Assembly (NCBI RefSeq): GCF_041435335.1 | Contig: NZ_CP108430.1 | Coordinates: 1,116,001 to 1,180,000, forward strand | Source of the DNA: Streptomyces sp. NBC_01283 | GTDB lineage: Bacteria; Actinomycetota; Actinomycetes; Streptomycetales; Streptomycetaceae | DNA: 64,000 nt | Direction of reading: 5' to 3' | Shown: positions 40,655 to 49,970 of the stretch, in pieces | How the letters are laid out: every line of letters begins with the position of its first letter | Position numbering within the stretch: position 1 is the stretch's first letter | Notes under the pieces: generated by a model | Databases searched by the model: none | Seen by the model: the letters and a program-made list of their open reading frames with translations, nothing else | What the model was told of the DNA's origin: nothing | Position numbers and translations under genes: made by a program

Positions 40655-41184
40655 CCGATTCCCGACACACGCTGCTCCGCGGGCAGTTCGACCTGACCTG
40701 GTCACTCTTCGAGTACCACCTGGAGCGGCTCGAACCCGAGGACTTCCTGTGGGAGCCCGCCCCGCTCTGCTGGACGATGCGGCCCGACGGCGACGGAGGG
40801 TGGGTGGCGGACTTCGCGGAGACCGAACCCGACCCCGTCCCTGTTCCGACGATCGCCTGGATCAGCTGGCACATCGGCTGGTGGTGGAGCGTGACGATCG
40901 ACCACGCGCGGGGGCAACCGCCGCGGGAGCGGACCGAGATCACCTGGCCAGGTGGCGGCAAGGCAGCGGTCGAGTGGCTGCGTGACCTGCGTACGGACTG
41001 GCTGGCGGTGCTCGACCGGCTCGACGACGCCGCCCTGGACGCCACCGCGCCGTTTCCCTGGCAGTACGACTCCGGGCACACCGTGGCCGACATGCTCGCC
41101 TGGGTGAACTCCGAGCTGATGAAGAACGCCGCCGAGATCGGCCAACTCCGCCTGCTGCGCGTCGCGCGCCGGCTGGACCGGTGA
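40651..41184 (+). CDS. DinB-like four-helix protein
   Basis: This is a 177-residue member of the DinB/YfiT superfamily, which includes metal- and thiol-dependent enzymes (mycothiol or bacillithiol transferases). Helix segments with conserved His are visible (AWISWHIGWWWSVTIDHARG and GHTVADMLAWVNSELMKNAA). GTG 40651 overlaps the stop of the GST-like gene, so the two are translationally coupled and probably work together in thiol conjugation or detoxification. The substrate is unknown. Confidence 0.88.
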   Translation: MTDSRHTLLRGQFDLTWSLFEYHLERLEPEDFLWEPAPLCWTMRPDGDGGWVADFAETEPDPVPVPTIAWISWHIGWWWSVTIDHARGQPPRERTEITWPGGGKAAVEWLRDLRTDWLAVLDRLDDAALDATAPFPWQYDSGHTVADMLAWVNSELMKNAAEIGQLRLLRVARRLDR

Positions 41185-41210
41185 GCGGGCGGGCGGCGCG
41201 GAAACAGATC

Positions 41211-41243
41211 GGGGCGGCCACGGCGCAGTGCCGCGACCGCCCC
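41211..41243. terminator. Hairpin terminator between convergent genes
   Basis: GGGGCGG pairs with CCGCCCC, with an inner CGGC/GCCG helix across a small internal loop. It lies between the DinB-like stop (41184) and the M13 peptidase stop (41257). Confidence 0.7.
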
Positions 41244-41256
41244 TGGGGAGATCAGG

Positions 41257-43218
41257 TCACCAGATCCTGACGCGCTCCGCCGGGTCAAGCCAGAGCCCGT
41301 CGCCCTCCGCCGTCCCGAACGCCTCATGGAACTCGTCGAGGTTTCGGACGATGTTGGCCCGGAACTCCGGCGGCGAGTGCGGGTCGATGGTGAGGTACTG
41401 CTGCTCCTGCTCCTTGCGGCGCTTGGTGCGCCAGCAGTAGGCCCAGTTCATGAAGAGCCGCTGGGAGCCGGTCGTGCCGTCGCTCTCCGGCATCGGGGCG
41501 CCGTCGAGCGCGATCTTGTACGCCGTGTGCCCGATGGTCAGCCCGCCCAGGTCGCCGATGTTCTCGCCGACCGTGAGCGAGCCGTTGACGAACTCGCCGG
41601 GGAGGTTGCGGGGCGAGAACGCGTCGTACTGCTTGACCAGTGCCTTCGACTTCGCCTCGAACGCCGTCTTGTCGGCCGCGGTCCACCAGTCGTTGAGGTT
41701 GCCCGCGCCGTCGTACTGCGCGCCCTGGTCGTCGAAGCCGTGGCCGATCTCGTGGCCGATGACCGAGCCGATGCCGCCGTAGTTCTCCGCGGGGTCGGCG
41801 TCGGGCGAGAAGAACGGCTTCTGCAGGATGCCCGCGGGGAAGCAGATCTCGTTGGTGCCCGGGTTGTAGTACGCGTTGACCGTCTGCGGCAGCATGAACC
41901 ACTCGTCGCGGTCGACCGGCGCACCGATCTTGGCGAGCTGCCGGTCGGACTCGAAGGCGGCTGCCGCGTGCGCGTTGCCGAGCAGGTCGTCGTCGGAGAC
42001 CTGGAGCGCCGAGTAGTCGCGGAACGTGTCCGGGTAGCCGATCTTGGGACGGAACGTGGCGAGCTTCTCGTACGCACGCTCCTTCGTCTCGTCCGTCATC
42101 CAGTCCAGACGGGCGATCGACTGGCGGTAGGCCTCGAGGAGGTTGCCGACGAGGTCGTCCATCATCGCCTTGGAGCTCGGCGGGAAGTGCCGTGCCACGT
42201 ACTCCTTGCCGACGGCCTCACCGATGGAGCCCTCGACGAAGGCGACCGCCCGCTTCCACCGGGCGCGCAGCTCCGGGGTGCCGTTGAGGGTGCGGCCGTA
42301 GAACTCGAAGTTGTTCCGGACGAAGGGGTCCGTGAGGTAAGGCGCGCTGGAGCGCAGCACCCGGACGAGCGTCCAGTCCCGCCACTGCTCGATCGGCACC
42401 TCGTCGAGGACCGCGGACAGGTGACGGAAGTAGGACGGCTGGCGGACGCACGTCTCGGCGATCGTGGCGTCCGAGCCGCCGAGCCCCTCGGCGAAGGCGC
42501 GCCAGTCGAAGTGCGGCGCCAGGGTGATCAGTTCGTGCAGGGTGGTGAGGTTGTACGTCTTCTGGACGTCACGCGTCTCGGCCCGCTCCCAGTGGCCGGC
42601 GGCGAGCCGCGTCTCCAGGGCGAGGACCGTCTGCGCGGCCTCGGCGGGCGAGGCGTGCTGCCCCAGCGTGAGCAGCTCGGTGAGGTGGGCGAGGTACTTC
42701 TCGCGGATCTCGGCGAACTTCTCCTCGCGGTAGTACGACTCGTCGGGCAGGCCGAGCCCGCCCTGGAGGATGTTGAAGAGGTAGCGGTCGGAGTCCCGGT
42801 CGTCCGAGTCGATGTACGAGCCGAAGAGACCGGAGCCGCCGATCCGCTCGAAGCGGCCGAGGAACGCCGCGAGCTCGCGGGTGTCCCGGAGCCCCGCGAC
42901 CTCGTCGATCAGGGGCTGTACCGGGGCGAGCCCGCGGGCGGCGATCGTCTCCTCGTCCATGAAGGAGGCGTACAGCGTGGCGATCTTGCGGGCGTCATCC
43001 GGGACCGCACCGGACGTCGCGGCCGACGCCAGCTCCTGGATGATCGCCTTCACTTGTTCCTCGGCCGTGTCGACCAGCTGCACAAAGGGGCCCCAGCTGG
43101 AGCGATCCTCGGGGATCGGCTCGTGCTCCAGCCAGTGACCGTTGACGTGGCCGAACAGGTCGTCCTGCGGCCGGATCTCGGGGTTCATGCCCGTGCGGGC
43201 GTCATCCAGCATGCTCAT
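41257..43218 (-). CDS. M13 family zinc metallopeptidase
   Basis: This is a 653-residue neprilysin-like endopeptidase (PepO type). The zinc motif HEIGH is at 489-493, the third ligand Glu is in ENIGD (552-556) and the substrate-binding NAYYNP lies before them. There is no signal peptide or membrane segment, as in cytoplasmic PepO enzymes of actinobacteria. The C-terminal LDPAERVRIW is the family ending. ATG 43218 begins MSMLDD; an internal ATG two codons later is equally possible. Confidence 0.95.
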   Translation of the reverse strand: MSMLDDARTGMNPEIRPQDDLFGHVNGHWLEHEPIPEDRSSWGPFVQLVDTAEEQVKAIIQELASAATSGAVPDDARKIATLYASFMDEETIAARGLAPVQPLIDEVAGLRDTRELAAFLGRFERIGGSGLFGSYIDSDDRDSDRYLFNILQGGLGLPDESYYREEKFAEIREKYLAHLTELLTLGQHASPAEAAQTVLALETRLAAGHWERAETRDVQKTYNLTTLHELITLAPHFDWRAFAEGLGGSDATIAETCVRQPSYFRHLSAVLDEVPIEQWRDWTLVRVLRSSAPYLTDPFVRNNFEFYGRTLNGTPELRARWKRAVAFVEGSIGEAVGKEYVARHFPPSSKAMMDDLVGNLLEAYRQSIARLDWMTDETKERAYEKLATFRPKIGYPDTFRDYSALQVSDDDLLGNAHAAAAFESDRQLAKIGAPVDRDEWFMLPQTVNAYYNPGTNEICFPAGILQKPFFSPDADPAENYGGIGSVIGHEIGHGFDDQGAQYDGAGNLNDWWTAADKTAFEAKSKALVKQYDAFSPRNLPGEFVNGSLTVGENIGDLGGLTIGHTAYKIALDGAPMPESDGTTGSQRLFMNWAYCWRTKRRKEQEQQYLTIDPHSPPEFRANIVRNLDEFHEAFGTAEGDGLWLDPAERVRIW

Positions 43219-43547
43219 TCACGCACCCTACGCGGACAGCGTGGCCGAACACGATCGGCTTGCGACCGCCGATCGCGCCCCGGCCGGTCCCCGCCGTCCT
43301 CAGCCGCCGACGCACTCCCGCAGCTGCCGCGCCGTCACCGTGTCACCGTCGGCCACCCGGGCACGCGGGCGTGTCGGTGAACACCACCCGGCTGCTGTCT
43401 TTTGGCTCCAATTGCCTCCGGATGACTCCCAGTTGGTATGGACATGACTGCCGAGCCGCTCTTATGCTCCGCCTGAACTCATCGTGAGAGCGCTCTCATC
43501 CCCCCTGTTCCTCCCCACCCCGATGGAACGACAGAAAGGGCCCTGCC
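43219..43547. other. 329-bp divergent intergenic region
   Basis: This lies between the M13 and S1 peptidase genes. The notable element is the 14-bp palindrome at 43485-43498. TTGGTA near 43433 and CTTATG near 43461 are candidate promoter hexamers for the S1 gene. Nothing else recognisable is present. Confidence 0.5.
43485..43498 (+). promoter_or_regulatory. LacI-type palindrome upstream of S1 protease
   Basis: TGAGAGCGCTCTCA is a perfect 14-bp palindrome 50 bp before the protease start. It differs by one base per half from TGGGAGCGCTCCCA, the operator of the cellobiose regulator CebR, so a LacI-family repressor is the likely ligand. CebR itself is not implied. Confidence 0.6.
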
Positions 43548-44693
43548 GTGAGACGCAGAACCGGAGTCCGCATCGCCTTCTCCTCCTTGCTTCTGGCCGG
43601 CACCTGGGCGAGTGCCTCGCTCGCCCCCACCGCGATCGCCGCCCCCGCACCCGCCGCTCCCCCGGCATCCGCGGGCATGCTCACCGCCCTGCAGGACGAC
43701 CTCGGACTCACCGCGAGCCAGGCGCGCGCCCGCCTCGCCGCCGAGAAGAACGCGACCCGCGTCGACCGCGCGGCGCAGCGGGCGGCCGGATCCACGTACG
43801 CCGGATCCTGGTACGACGCCGACACCGGCAAGCTGACCGTCGCCACCACCAGCGCGGGCAGGACCGACGCCCTGCGCGAGACCGGCGCCACCGTCCGCGT
43901 GGTCCGCCACAGCGCGAAGGAACTGGACGCCGCCAAGAAGCGCATCGACTCCCTGTCCGCGCCCAAGGGCGTCAGCAGCTGGCACGTGGCGCCGCGCAGC
44001 AACAAGATAGTGGTGAACGTCGTCGCTGCTCAGAAGGACGACAACGATGTCCGCCGGTTCGTCGACCGGGCCCGGAAGGCCGGTCCCGTCCAGGTCGAGA
44101 CGGTCGGCAAGGCTCCCAGCACCTTCGCCGCGGGCACCGTGGGCGGCGACCCGTACTACACCGGCAACGTCCGCTGTTCCATCGGCTTCTCGGTGCACGG
44201 CGGGTTCGTCACGGCGGGCCACTGCGGGCAGGCGGGCGCCGCGGTGCGCGGCTGGGACAACTCGCCCATCGGCAACTTCCAGGGCTCCTCGTTCCCCGAC
44301 AACGACTACGCGTACGTCAGCGTGGGCAACGGCTGGTGGACCGTCCCGGTGGTGCTCGGCTGGGGCACCGTCTCCGACCAGCTCGTCCGCGGCTCGGCGG
44401 AGGCACCCGTGGGTGCGTCGATCTGCCGCTCCGGCTCCACCACGCACTGGCACTGCGGCACCGTGCTCGCCAAGAACGAGACCGTCAACTACAGCCAGGG
44501 CGCCGTCCACCAGATGACCAAGACGAGCGTCTGCGCCGAACCCGGCGACTCCGGCGGCTCGTTCATCAGCGGCGACCAGGCCCAGGGCGTCACCTCTGGC
44601 GGCTGGGGCAACTGCAGCGGCGGCGGTGAGACCTGGCACCAGCCGGTCAACGAGATCCTCGGGCGCTACGGGCTGACCCTGCACACCGCCTGA
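43548..44693 (+). CDS. Secreted S1 family serine protease (streptogrisin type)
   Basis: This is a 381-residue preproprotease. A signal peptide (about 1-32) is followed by a propeptide of roughly 160 residues of the alpha-lytic-protease pro-domain type. The mature chymotrypsin-fold domain starts near 195. The triad is His225 (TAGHC), Asp253 (PDNDYAYV) and Ser335 (GDSGGS). Paired cysteines at 210/226 and later positions fit streptogrisin disulfides. GTG 43548 is the start. A LacI-type palindrome upstream and a terminator downstream make it a separately regulated single gene. Confidence 0.95.
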   Translation: MRRRTGVRIAFSSLLLAGTWASASLAPTAIAAPAPAAPPASAGMLTALQDDLGLTASQARARLAAEKNATRVDRAAQRAAGSTYAGSWYDADTGKLTVATTSAGRTDALRETGATVRVVRHSAKELDAAKKRIDSLSAPKGVSSWHVAPRSNKIVVNVVAAQKDDNDVRRFVDRARKAGPVQVETVGKAPSTFAAGTVGGDPYYTGNVRCSIGFSVHGGFVTAGHCGQAGAAVRGWDNSPIGNFQGSSFPDNDYAYVSVGNGWWTVPVVLGWGTVSDQLVRGSAEAPVGASICRSGSTTHWHCGTVLAKNETVNYSQGAVHQMTKTSVCAEPGDSGGSFISGDQAQGVTSGGWGNCSGGGETWHQPVNEILGRYGLTLHTA

Positions 44694-44695
44694 CG

Positions 44696-44733
44696 GCGCC
44701 GGACCGCGCCGGGCCCGCGAGAGGGTCCGGCGC
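44696..44733 (+). terminator. Hairpin terminator after S1 protease
   Basis: GCGCCGGACC and GGTCCGGCGC form a 10-bp stem around an 18-nt loop, beginning 3 nt after the stop codon. Confidence 0.75.
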
Positions 44734-44875
44734 GTACGCCGCTGCGGTGAGTCCTGGCGCCTGTATGGCCCTAACCGGGTTCACCGCACGCGCCCCGGAG
44801 GAAGGACTGCGGCTGCCACTGCCAGGAACGAACCGGTCCCGGGACCACGCGTTCGGGGACGAACGGAGAACCACG

Positions 44876-45850
44876 ATGACTGCTAGGGCCCGCAGCCGCG
44901 CCCGCATCGGCACGCGTCTTCTTGTCACGGTCGCCGTGGGCGCGCTCACGACGGGAGCCGCACTCCCGGGCGCACCGGCGGACGCCGGGGCCCCGCCGCT
45001 GGAGCGGTCGCCCTTCACCGGAACGAGGGCGGACCAGGGCCCGGTGCTCGCGGTGAAGTTCGACAACGCGCGCATGGCCCGGCCGCACACCGGTCTGGCA
45101 CAGGCGGACATCGTCTACGTGGAGAAGGTCGAGGGCGGCATGAGCCGCCTCATGGGCGTGTACTCGAGCCGCCTCCCCCAGGCCGTCGGCCCGGTGCGCA
45201 GCGCACGGGAGTCCGACGTCGAGCTGCTGCGGCAGTTCGGCCGCCCGGCACTCGCCTACTCGGGGGTGCGCAGTTCGCTCCACAAGATGCTCAAGCAGTC
45301 ACCGCTGTACGTCCGCCCGCACGGCCGTGTCCCCAGCGCCTACTTCCGCGACGGCAACCGCCCGGCCCCGCACAACCTCTTCGTCCGCCCCCAGGCCCTG
45401 CTGCGCTCGGCCCCGCGGGCCGACCACCCCACCGACATCGGCTTCCGCTTCGGCCCGGCCCCGGAAGGCGGCACTCCCGCATCGGTGCGGACCGTCCGCT
45501 ACTCCTCGGCCAGCCACACCTTCAGCTGGTCGCCCCAGGAGCACCGCTGGCTCGCGTCCTTCGACGGGGCACCGGCCCGCAGCACCTCGGGGGCGCGCCT
45601 CGGGGCGAGGACGATCGTGATCCAGCACGTGGACATGCCGCCGTCGCGCTACAAGGATGTCAACGGCGCGGCGACGCCGTACATCAAGACGGTCGGCAGC
45701 GGCAGGGCGACCGTCCTTCGGGGCGGCAAGGCGTACCGGACCCACTGGAAGCGGTCGAGTCCCGAGGGCGGCACGTCGTTCACGCTCTCCAACGGCCGGC
45801 GGATGCCCTTCGCTCCCGGGCAGGTCTGGATGGTCTTCGCGGACCGCTGA
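44876..45850 (+). CDS. Secreted DUF3048 (YerB-like) protein
   Basis: This is a 324-residue exported protein. An N-terminal signal sequence (basic start, hydrophobic 18-38, AGA) precedes a DUF3048 domain with the family motifs VKFDNARMARPHTGLAQADI and GPVRSARESDVELLRQFGRP and the C-terminal DUF3048_C part (WKRSSPEGGTSFTL, FAPGQVWMVF). The biochemical role is unknown; the Bacillus relative YerB is a lipoprotein, but no lipobox Cys is seen here. ATG 44876 has GGAGA upstream. It ends with a strong bidirectional terminator. Confidence 0.9.
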   Translation: MTARARSRARIGTRLLVTVAVGALTTGAALPGAPADAGAPPLERSPFTGTRADQGPVLAVKFDNARMARPHTGLAQADIVYVEKVEGGMSRLMGVYSSRLPQAVGPVRSARESDVELLRQFGRPALAYSGVRSSLHKMLKQSPLYVRPHGRVPSAYFRDGNRPAPHNLFVRPQALLRSAPRADHPTDIGFRFGPAPEGGTPASVRTVRYSSASHTFSWSPQEHRWLASFDGAPARSTSGARLGARTIVIQHVDMPPSRYKDVNGAATPYIKTVGSGRATVLRGGKAYRTHWKRSSPEGGTSFTLSNGRRMPFAPGQVWMVFADR

Positions 45851-45889
45851 GCCACCCCGGCCGAAGGCCCCTGACAGGCCCCTAACAGG

Positions 45890-45927
45890 CGTCGGCCCGG
45901 TGACCGTGTTCGGTCACCGGGCCGACG
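45890..45927. terminator. Bidirectional hairpin terminator
   Basis: CGTCGGCCCGGTGACC pairs perfectly with its complement (16 bp, 6-nt loop) between the stops of the convergent DUF3048 and MMPL genes. Confidence 0.9.
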
Positions 45928-45955
45928 GGGGTGCTCCGCACGGAGCGTCAGATGC

Positions 45956-48184
45956 TCAGCCGCGTACGGACTCGAGCTCCCTTTCCGGGTCCTCCTGGTG
46001 CGCCGTGGGGTAGTCGCCGAGCTGCTTGTGCAGCTTCTCCCCCTCGACGTCGACGTTCGGCAGCGCGCGGTCCAGCCACTTCGGCAGCCACCACGCCTTC
46101 TTGCCGAGCAGGGCGAGCACGGCCGGGACGATCGCCATGCGGACGACGAAGGCGTCGAACAGGACGGCGATGGCCAGGCCGAAGCCCATCATCTTGATCA
46201 TGTCGTCGTTCTCCATGATGAAGCCGGAGAAGACGCTGATCATGATGACCGCCGCGGCGGCGACGACCCGTCCGCCGTGTGTGAAGCCGGTGACGACGGC
46301 CTCGCCGGGGCGCGCCCCGTGGACGTACGCCTCACGCATGCGGGTCACGAGGAAGACCTCGTAGTCCATGGCGAGACCGAAGACCACGCCGATCATGAAG
46401 ATCGGCATCATGCTCATGATCGGGCCCGGCTGGTCCACGCCCACGATGTCGGCGAGCCAGCCCCACTGGAAGACCGCGACGACGGCGCCGAGCGCGGCGG
46501 CCACCGACAGGAGGAAGCCGAGCGCCGCCTTGAGCGGCACGAGGACCGAGCGGAAGACCAGCATCAGGAGCAGGAAGGCCAGGCCGACGACGAGTCCCAG
46601 GTAGGGCAGGAGCGCATCGTCCAGGGTCTGCGAGAAGTCGATGGTCATGGCGGTCGCACCGGTGACCAGGACCTCGGAGCCCGTCTTGTCGCCGAGGCCG
46701 TCGACGGTCGAGCGGATCTCCTTGACGATGCCCTCGGTCTTGTGGTCGCTGGGACCGGTCTCCGGTACGACGTTGAAGATCGCGGTGTCGTCGGACTTGT
46801 TGCCGTTCGCCGGCGTGACGGCGGCGACGCCGTCGATCTTGGCGATCTCCTTGCCGACGGTGCCGGCCGCGGCGGCCGCTCCCTTGTCCTTGTCGGTGTC
46901 GACGGTGACCATCAGCGGGCCGTTGAAGCCGGCCCCGAAGGACTCGGACAGCATGTCGTACGCCTTGCGCTGCGTGGTGTCCGGCGCCGACGTGCCCTCG
47001 TCGGGCAGGCCGAGCTCCAGGCTGGTGGCCGGTACGGCGACCGCACCGAGGCCCACAACGGCGAGCAGCAGGACCGGGACCGGGCGGCGCAGCACGAAGC
47101 GTGCCCAGCGGGTGCCCAGCTTCGGCTTGGCGTTCGGGTCGCGCAGTTCACTCGCGGGCTTCTTGCGGTCCTTGCGGCGCAGCACCTTCTTGCCCGCGAA
47201 GCCGAGCAGCGCGGGGATCATGGTGAGCGCGATGAGGACGGCGACGGCGACCGTGCCGGCCGCGGCCAGGCCCATCTTGGTGAGGATCGGGATGTTGACG
47301 ATCGCGAGGCCGGACAGCGCGACGATGACGGTGAGTCCGGCGAACACCACGGCGGATCCGGCGGTTCCGGTGGCCCGGCCCGCGGCCTCCTCCGGCTCCC
47401 GGCCGTCGGTGATCTCCGCCCGGTAGCGGGAGACGATGAACAGGGCGTAGTCGATGCCGACGGCGAGGCCGATCATCATCGCGAGCGTCGAGGTGGTGGA
47501 GGAGAGATCGAGGACGCTGCCCAGGGCCGCGATGCCCGAGACGCCGATGCCCACGCCGATGATGGCGGTGAGGAGCGGCATGCCCGCGGCGACCATCGAC
47601 CCGAAGGTGATGATCAGGACGACCGCGGAGACCGCGATGCCGATGAGCTCGGCGGAGCCGCCCATCTCCTGCTCGGCCATGACGGCGTCGCCGCCGGTCT
47701 CGACGGTGAAGCCCGTCTTGCGGGTGTCGTCGGTGGCCTTGGTGAGCGCGTCACGCGCCTTGTCGGTCAGCTCGGTGGCGGCGACCTTGTACGTGACGGA
47801 CGCGTACGCGGTGGTGCCGTCCTTGCTGACGGCTTTCGCCTTGTACGGGTCGGCGACCTCGGCGACCTGCGGTCCTGCGCCCAGGGTCTTGACCAGCTTC
47901 TCGACGTCGGCCTTGGGGCCGGACTGGGTCAGCTTCTCCCCGTCGGGGGCGCGGATGACGACGCGGGCGGTGGCGCCTTCGGCGCTGGCCGCGGGGAACT
48001 TCTCGTCGAGGAGGTCGAAAGCCTTCTGGGACTCGGTCCCCGGCATGGAGAAGGAGTCTTCGGGCGGTGCGGGTGCGGCGGACGCGGAGAAACCGACGCC
48101 GGCCAGCAGCACCACCCACATCAGTGCCACATAGCGGCGTCGCCGGAAGGCGAGGCGGCCCAGTTTGTAGAGGAACGTAGCCAC
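45956..48184 (-). CDS. MMPL family RND transporter
   Basis: This is a 742-residue inner-membrane transporter of the MMPL/RND class. It has two repeats of one plus five helices, each with a large periplasmic-type loop (about 35-195 and 395-555). Hallmarks are GIDYALFIVSRYR (around 240) and FGLAMDYEVFLVTRMRE (around 625), holding the Asp-Tyr pairs of proton relay helices. Such proteins export lipids or small molecules. GTG 48184 with GGGAG upstream is the start. The substrate is unknown and there is no adjacent biosynthetic gene. Confidence 0.94.
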   Translation of the reverse strand: MATFLYKLGRLAFRRRRYVALMWVVLLAGVGFSASAAPAPPEDSFSMPGTESQKAFDLLDEKFPAASAEGATARVVIRAPDGEKLTQSGPKADVEKLVKTLGAGPQVAEVADPYKAKAVSKDGTTAYASVTYKVAATELTDKARDALTKATDDTRKTGFTVETGGDAVMAEQEMGGSAELIGIAVSAVVLIITFGSMVAAGMPLLTAIIGVGIGVSGIAALGSVLDLSSTTSTLAMMIGLAVGIDYALFIVSRYRAEITDGREPEEAAGRATGTAGSAVVFAGLTVIVALSGLAIVNIPILTKMGLAAAGTVAVAVLIALTMIPALLGFAGKKVLRRKDRKKPASELRDPNAKPKLGTRWARFVLRRPVPVLLLAVVGLGAVAVPATSLELGLPDEGTSAPDTTQRKAYDMLSESFGAGFNGPLMVTVDTDKDKGAAAAAGTVGKEIAKIDGVAAVTPANGNKSDDTAIFNVVPETGPSDHKTEGIVKEIRSTVDGLGDKTGSEVLVTGATAMTIDFSQTLDDALLPYLGLVVGLAFLLLMLVFRSVLVPLKAALGFLLSVAAALGAVVAVFQWGWLADIVGVDQPGPIMSMMPIFMIGVVFGLAMDYEVFLVTRMREAYVHGARPGEAVVTGFTHGGRVVAAAAVIMISVFSGFIMENDDMIKMMGFGLAIAVLFDAFVVRMAIVPAVLALLGKKAWWLPKWLDRALPNVDVEGEKLHKQLGDYPTAHQEDPERELESVRG

Positions 48185-48576
48185 GGCGAAAGGGCTCCCG
48201 TCGGGAATCGGCAGGCGGAACAGGCAGGGACAGGCAAGGCAGAGGCGACTCCCCGTCGTCACATCAGTGCACGTCAGGGCGATCAGCAGGTTTCCCCTCC
48301 ATAGTCCGGGCGGGAACCGGCCCGGAAGTCAGACTCAGAGTCGGACTATCGGCCCACGGCCGCTGTAGTGCCGTGCACGCTGGGTCATCCTCGGGGAGGA
48401 GATGTGGTCAGGATGTGTAGACCCCACATCCGACCGGCGATCACCGGAGGCTTCGCCTCCGTACCGTGGGACACCTGTTCACCACAGAACAACTCGCCCT
48501 CATACCACCTCAATAGGAGAGATAAGGTGTCGAGTCAGCTCTCAGATACTTGTCATCACCATCCAGGAGAACCTTC
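48185..48576. other. 392-bp divergent intergenic region
   Basis: This lies between the MMPL and 404-residue protein genes. It contains a small stable hairpin (GGAGGC, TTC loop, GCCTCC at 48448-48462) and an A+T-rich stretch near 48515-48560 just ahead of the downstream gene (Shine-Dalgarno AGGAG). No further gene is apparent. Confidence 0.4.
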
Positions 48577-49791
48577 GTGACTCTTGCCATCGCGCCGTCT
48601 GAAGCCGCCGACTCGTCCGACGACACCTCCGTGGACGACCCCGCCTCGGGCACGTCGGCCGACGTGCCCGAGGCGGTGGCCCGGGACGCCCGCGAGTTCG
48701 GTGCCTACGCGCGGACCGGCGGCTGGGCCTTCGCCCTGAAGGTGGCGCGCAGCGTGCGCCCCGGCGGACAGGGTGCCGACGAGACGCCGAAGGTCTCGGC
48801 GAAGGAGTTCAGCGAGCTGGCCGGCTGCTCCGCCGAGCGCGTCATGCGCTACTACAAAGCGTGGGACAAGGCCGCTGACGACGGCCTCGTACCCCACTTC
48901 GAGGCGCTCACGCCCGGCGAGGACATCGAACTTCCCGACTCCGACGTCTGGTTGACGTACTACGCGTCCCGCTCCAGCGCCCTCTCCCCGCGCGGCACCG
49001 CGATCACGGAGGCCGCCGAGGCCGAGGGCATCCGCCCCACCAAGGCCCTGGAGGTCGCGGAGAACCCCACCGCGCTGCGGGCCGCGATCCTCGCCGACCC
49101 CGGGACCGCCGAGGCGGCGCGGCGCGCGCTGATGGACCGGCTCGACGACGACCCGGCGCTGCGCACCGAGCTCGTCCGGGACATCGTGCGGGCCGATGAC
49201 CTCAAGAAGGCGGTCGCGGCCGAGGCCAAGGCGGGCGACCGCGTCGACTACGTCCGCCAGATCGTCGACAAGGGGCAGGTCAAGACGCCGGCGGGCCAGC
49301 TGATCGACGCGCCCGCCGAGCTGAAGGAGGAGGCCGAGCGCCACCTTTCCCTCATCGACGAGCTGGACGACGGCGAGGACTCCGGCGAGTGGGCCCGCGA
49401 GGCGTACGACACCGTGAAGGACCTGGTCGCCCAGACCGTCCAGAGCGACCCGCAGCTGCGGGTGCAGGAGCGCCGCGCGAAGTTCTACAGCAGCCTGCAG
49501 AAGGCGACGAAGGTCTTCGAGGAGCTGACCTTCGACGACGCCGAGGTCGACGACATCTACGAGGACGACATGCTGCTGCGCCTGGAGGAGCTGCAGAAGT
49601 CGATCGCCGCGTGCATCACGGCGCTGCAGTCGGCGACGGCGGGTTCGGCTGCCGCCGGTTCCGCCACTGCTACTGCCACGGCCGCCGCCACCGTCACCGC
49701 GGCTGCTGACGCCGTCGCCGTCTTCGACGACATGCCCGTCTTCGACGACACGGCCACCGCCGCGCAGGACGCCACCCCGGACGCCGGCTGA
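48577..49791 (+). CDS. Protein of unknown function with possible HTH, Asp/Glu/Ala-rich
   Basis: I do not recognise this 404-residue protein. Residues ~68-125 contain a helical segment (VSAKEFSELAGCSAERVMRYYKAWDKAADD, split here as one predicted HTH-like pair), followed by a long charged helical region to ~340. The last 55 residues are low-complexity Ala/Thr with a repeated V-F-D-D-(M/T). There is no signal peptide or membrane helix. The very acidic composition and the HTH-like part suggest a DNA- or nucleoid-associated protein, but that is a guess. GTG 48577 has AGGAG six nucleotides upstream. Confidence 0.82.
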   Translation: MTLAIAPSEAADSSDDTSVDDPASGTSADVPEAVARDAREFGAYARTGGWAFALKVARSVRPGGQGADETPKVSAKEFSELAGCSAERVMRYYKAWDKAADDGLVPHFEALTPGEDIELPDSDVWLTYYASRSSALSPRGTAITEAAEAEGIRPTKALEVAENPTALRAAILADPGTAEAARRALMDRLDDDPALRTELVRDIVRADDLKKAVAAEAKAGDRVDYVRQIVDKGQVKTPAGQLIDAPAELKEEAERHLSLIDELDDGEDSGEWAREAYDTVKDLVAQTVQSDPQLRVQERRAKFYSSLQKATKVFEELTFDDAEVDDIYEDDMLLRLEELQKSIAACITALQSATAGSAAAGSATATATAAATVTAAADAVAVFDDMPVFDDTATAAQDATPDAG

Positions 49792-49924
49792 CGATCGCGG
49801 ACCCTCCGCTCTCCCGTACATCCCGATGATGACCATGGCCCTGTCCGTAGCCCTGGAGTCGTACGGCATGACCCACATGCGGAGGGATTCGCCGCACCCC
49901 GCCTGGCTCGTAGCTTCTTGATCA

Positions 49925-49954
49925 ACGTACGGAGACCGACGTACGGAGTTGATC
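49925..49954 (+). promoter_or_regulatory. Repeat cluster upstream of TPR gene
   Basis: ACGTACGGAG is directly repeated at 49925-49934 and 49939-49948. The pair lies inside an inverted repeat GATCAAC (49920-49926)/GTTGATC (49948-49954), 17 bp before the ATG at 49971. A regulator site is plausible. Confidence 0.4.
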
Positions 49955-49970
49955 GAGAGGTCATGAATCT

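Noticed and set aside
45998..48304. Plus-strand ORF of 768 codons
   Set aside because: Antisense of the MMPL transporter; its product is His/Asp/Arg-rich with no domain, while the minus strand encodes a clear transporter.
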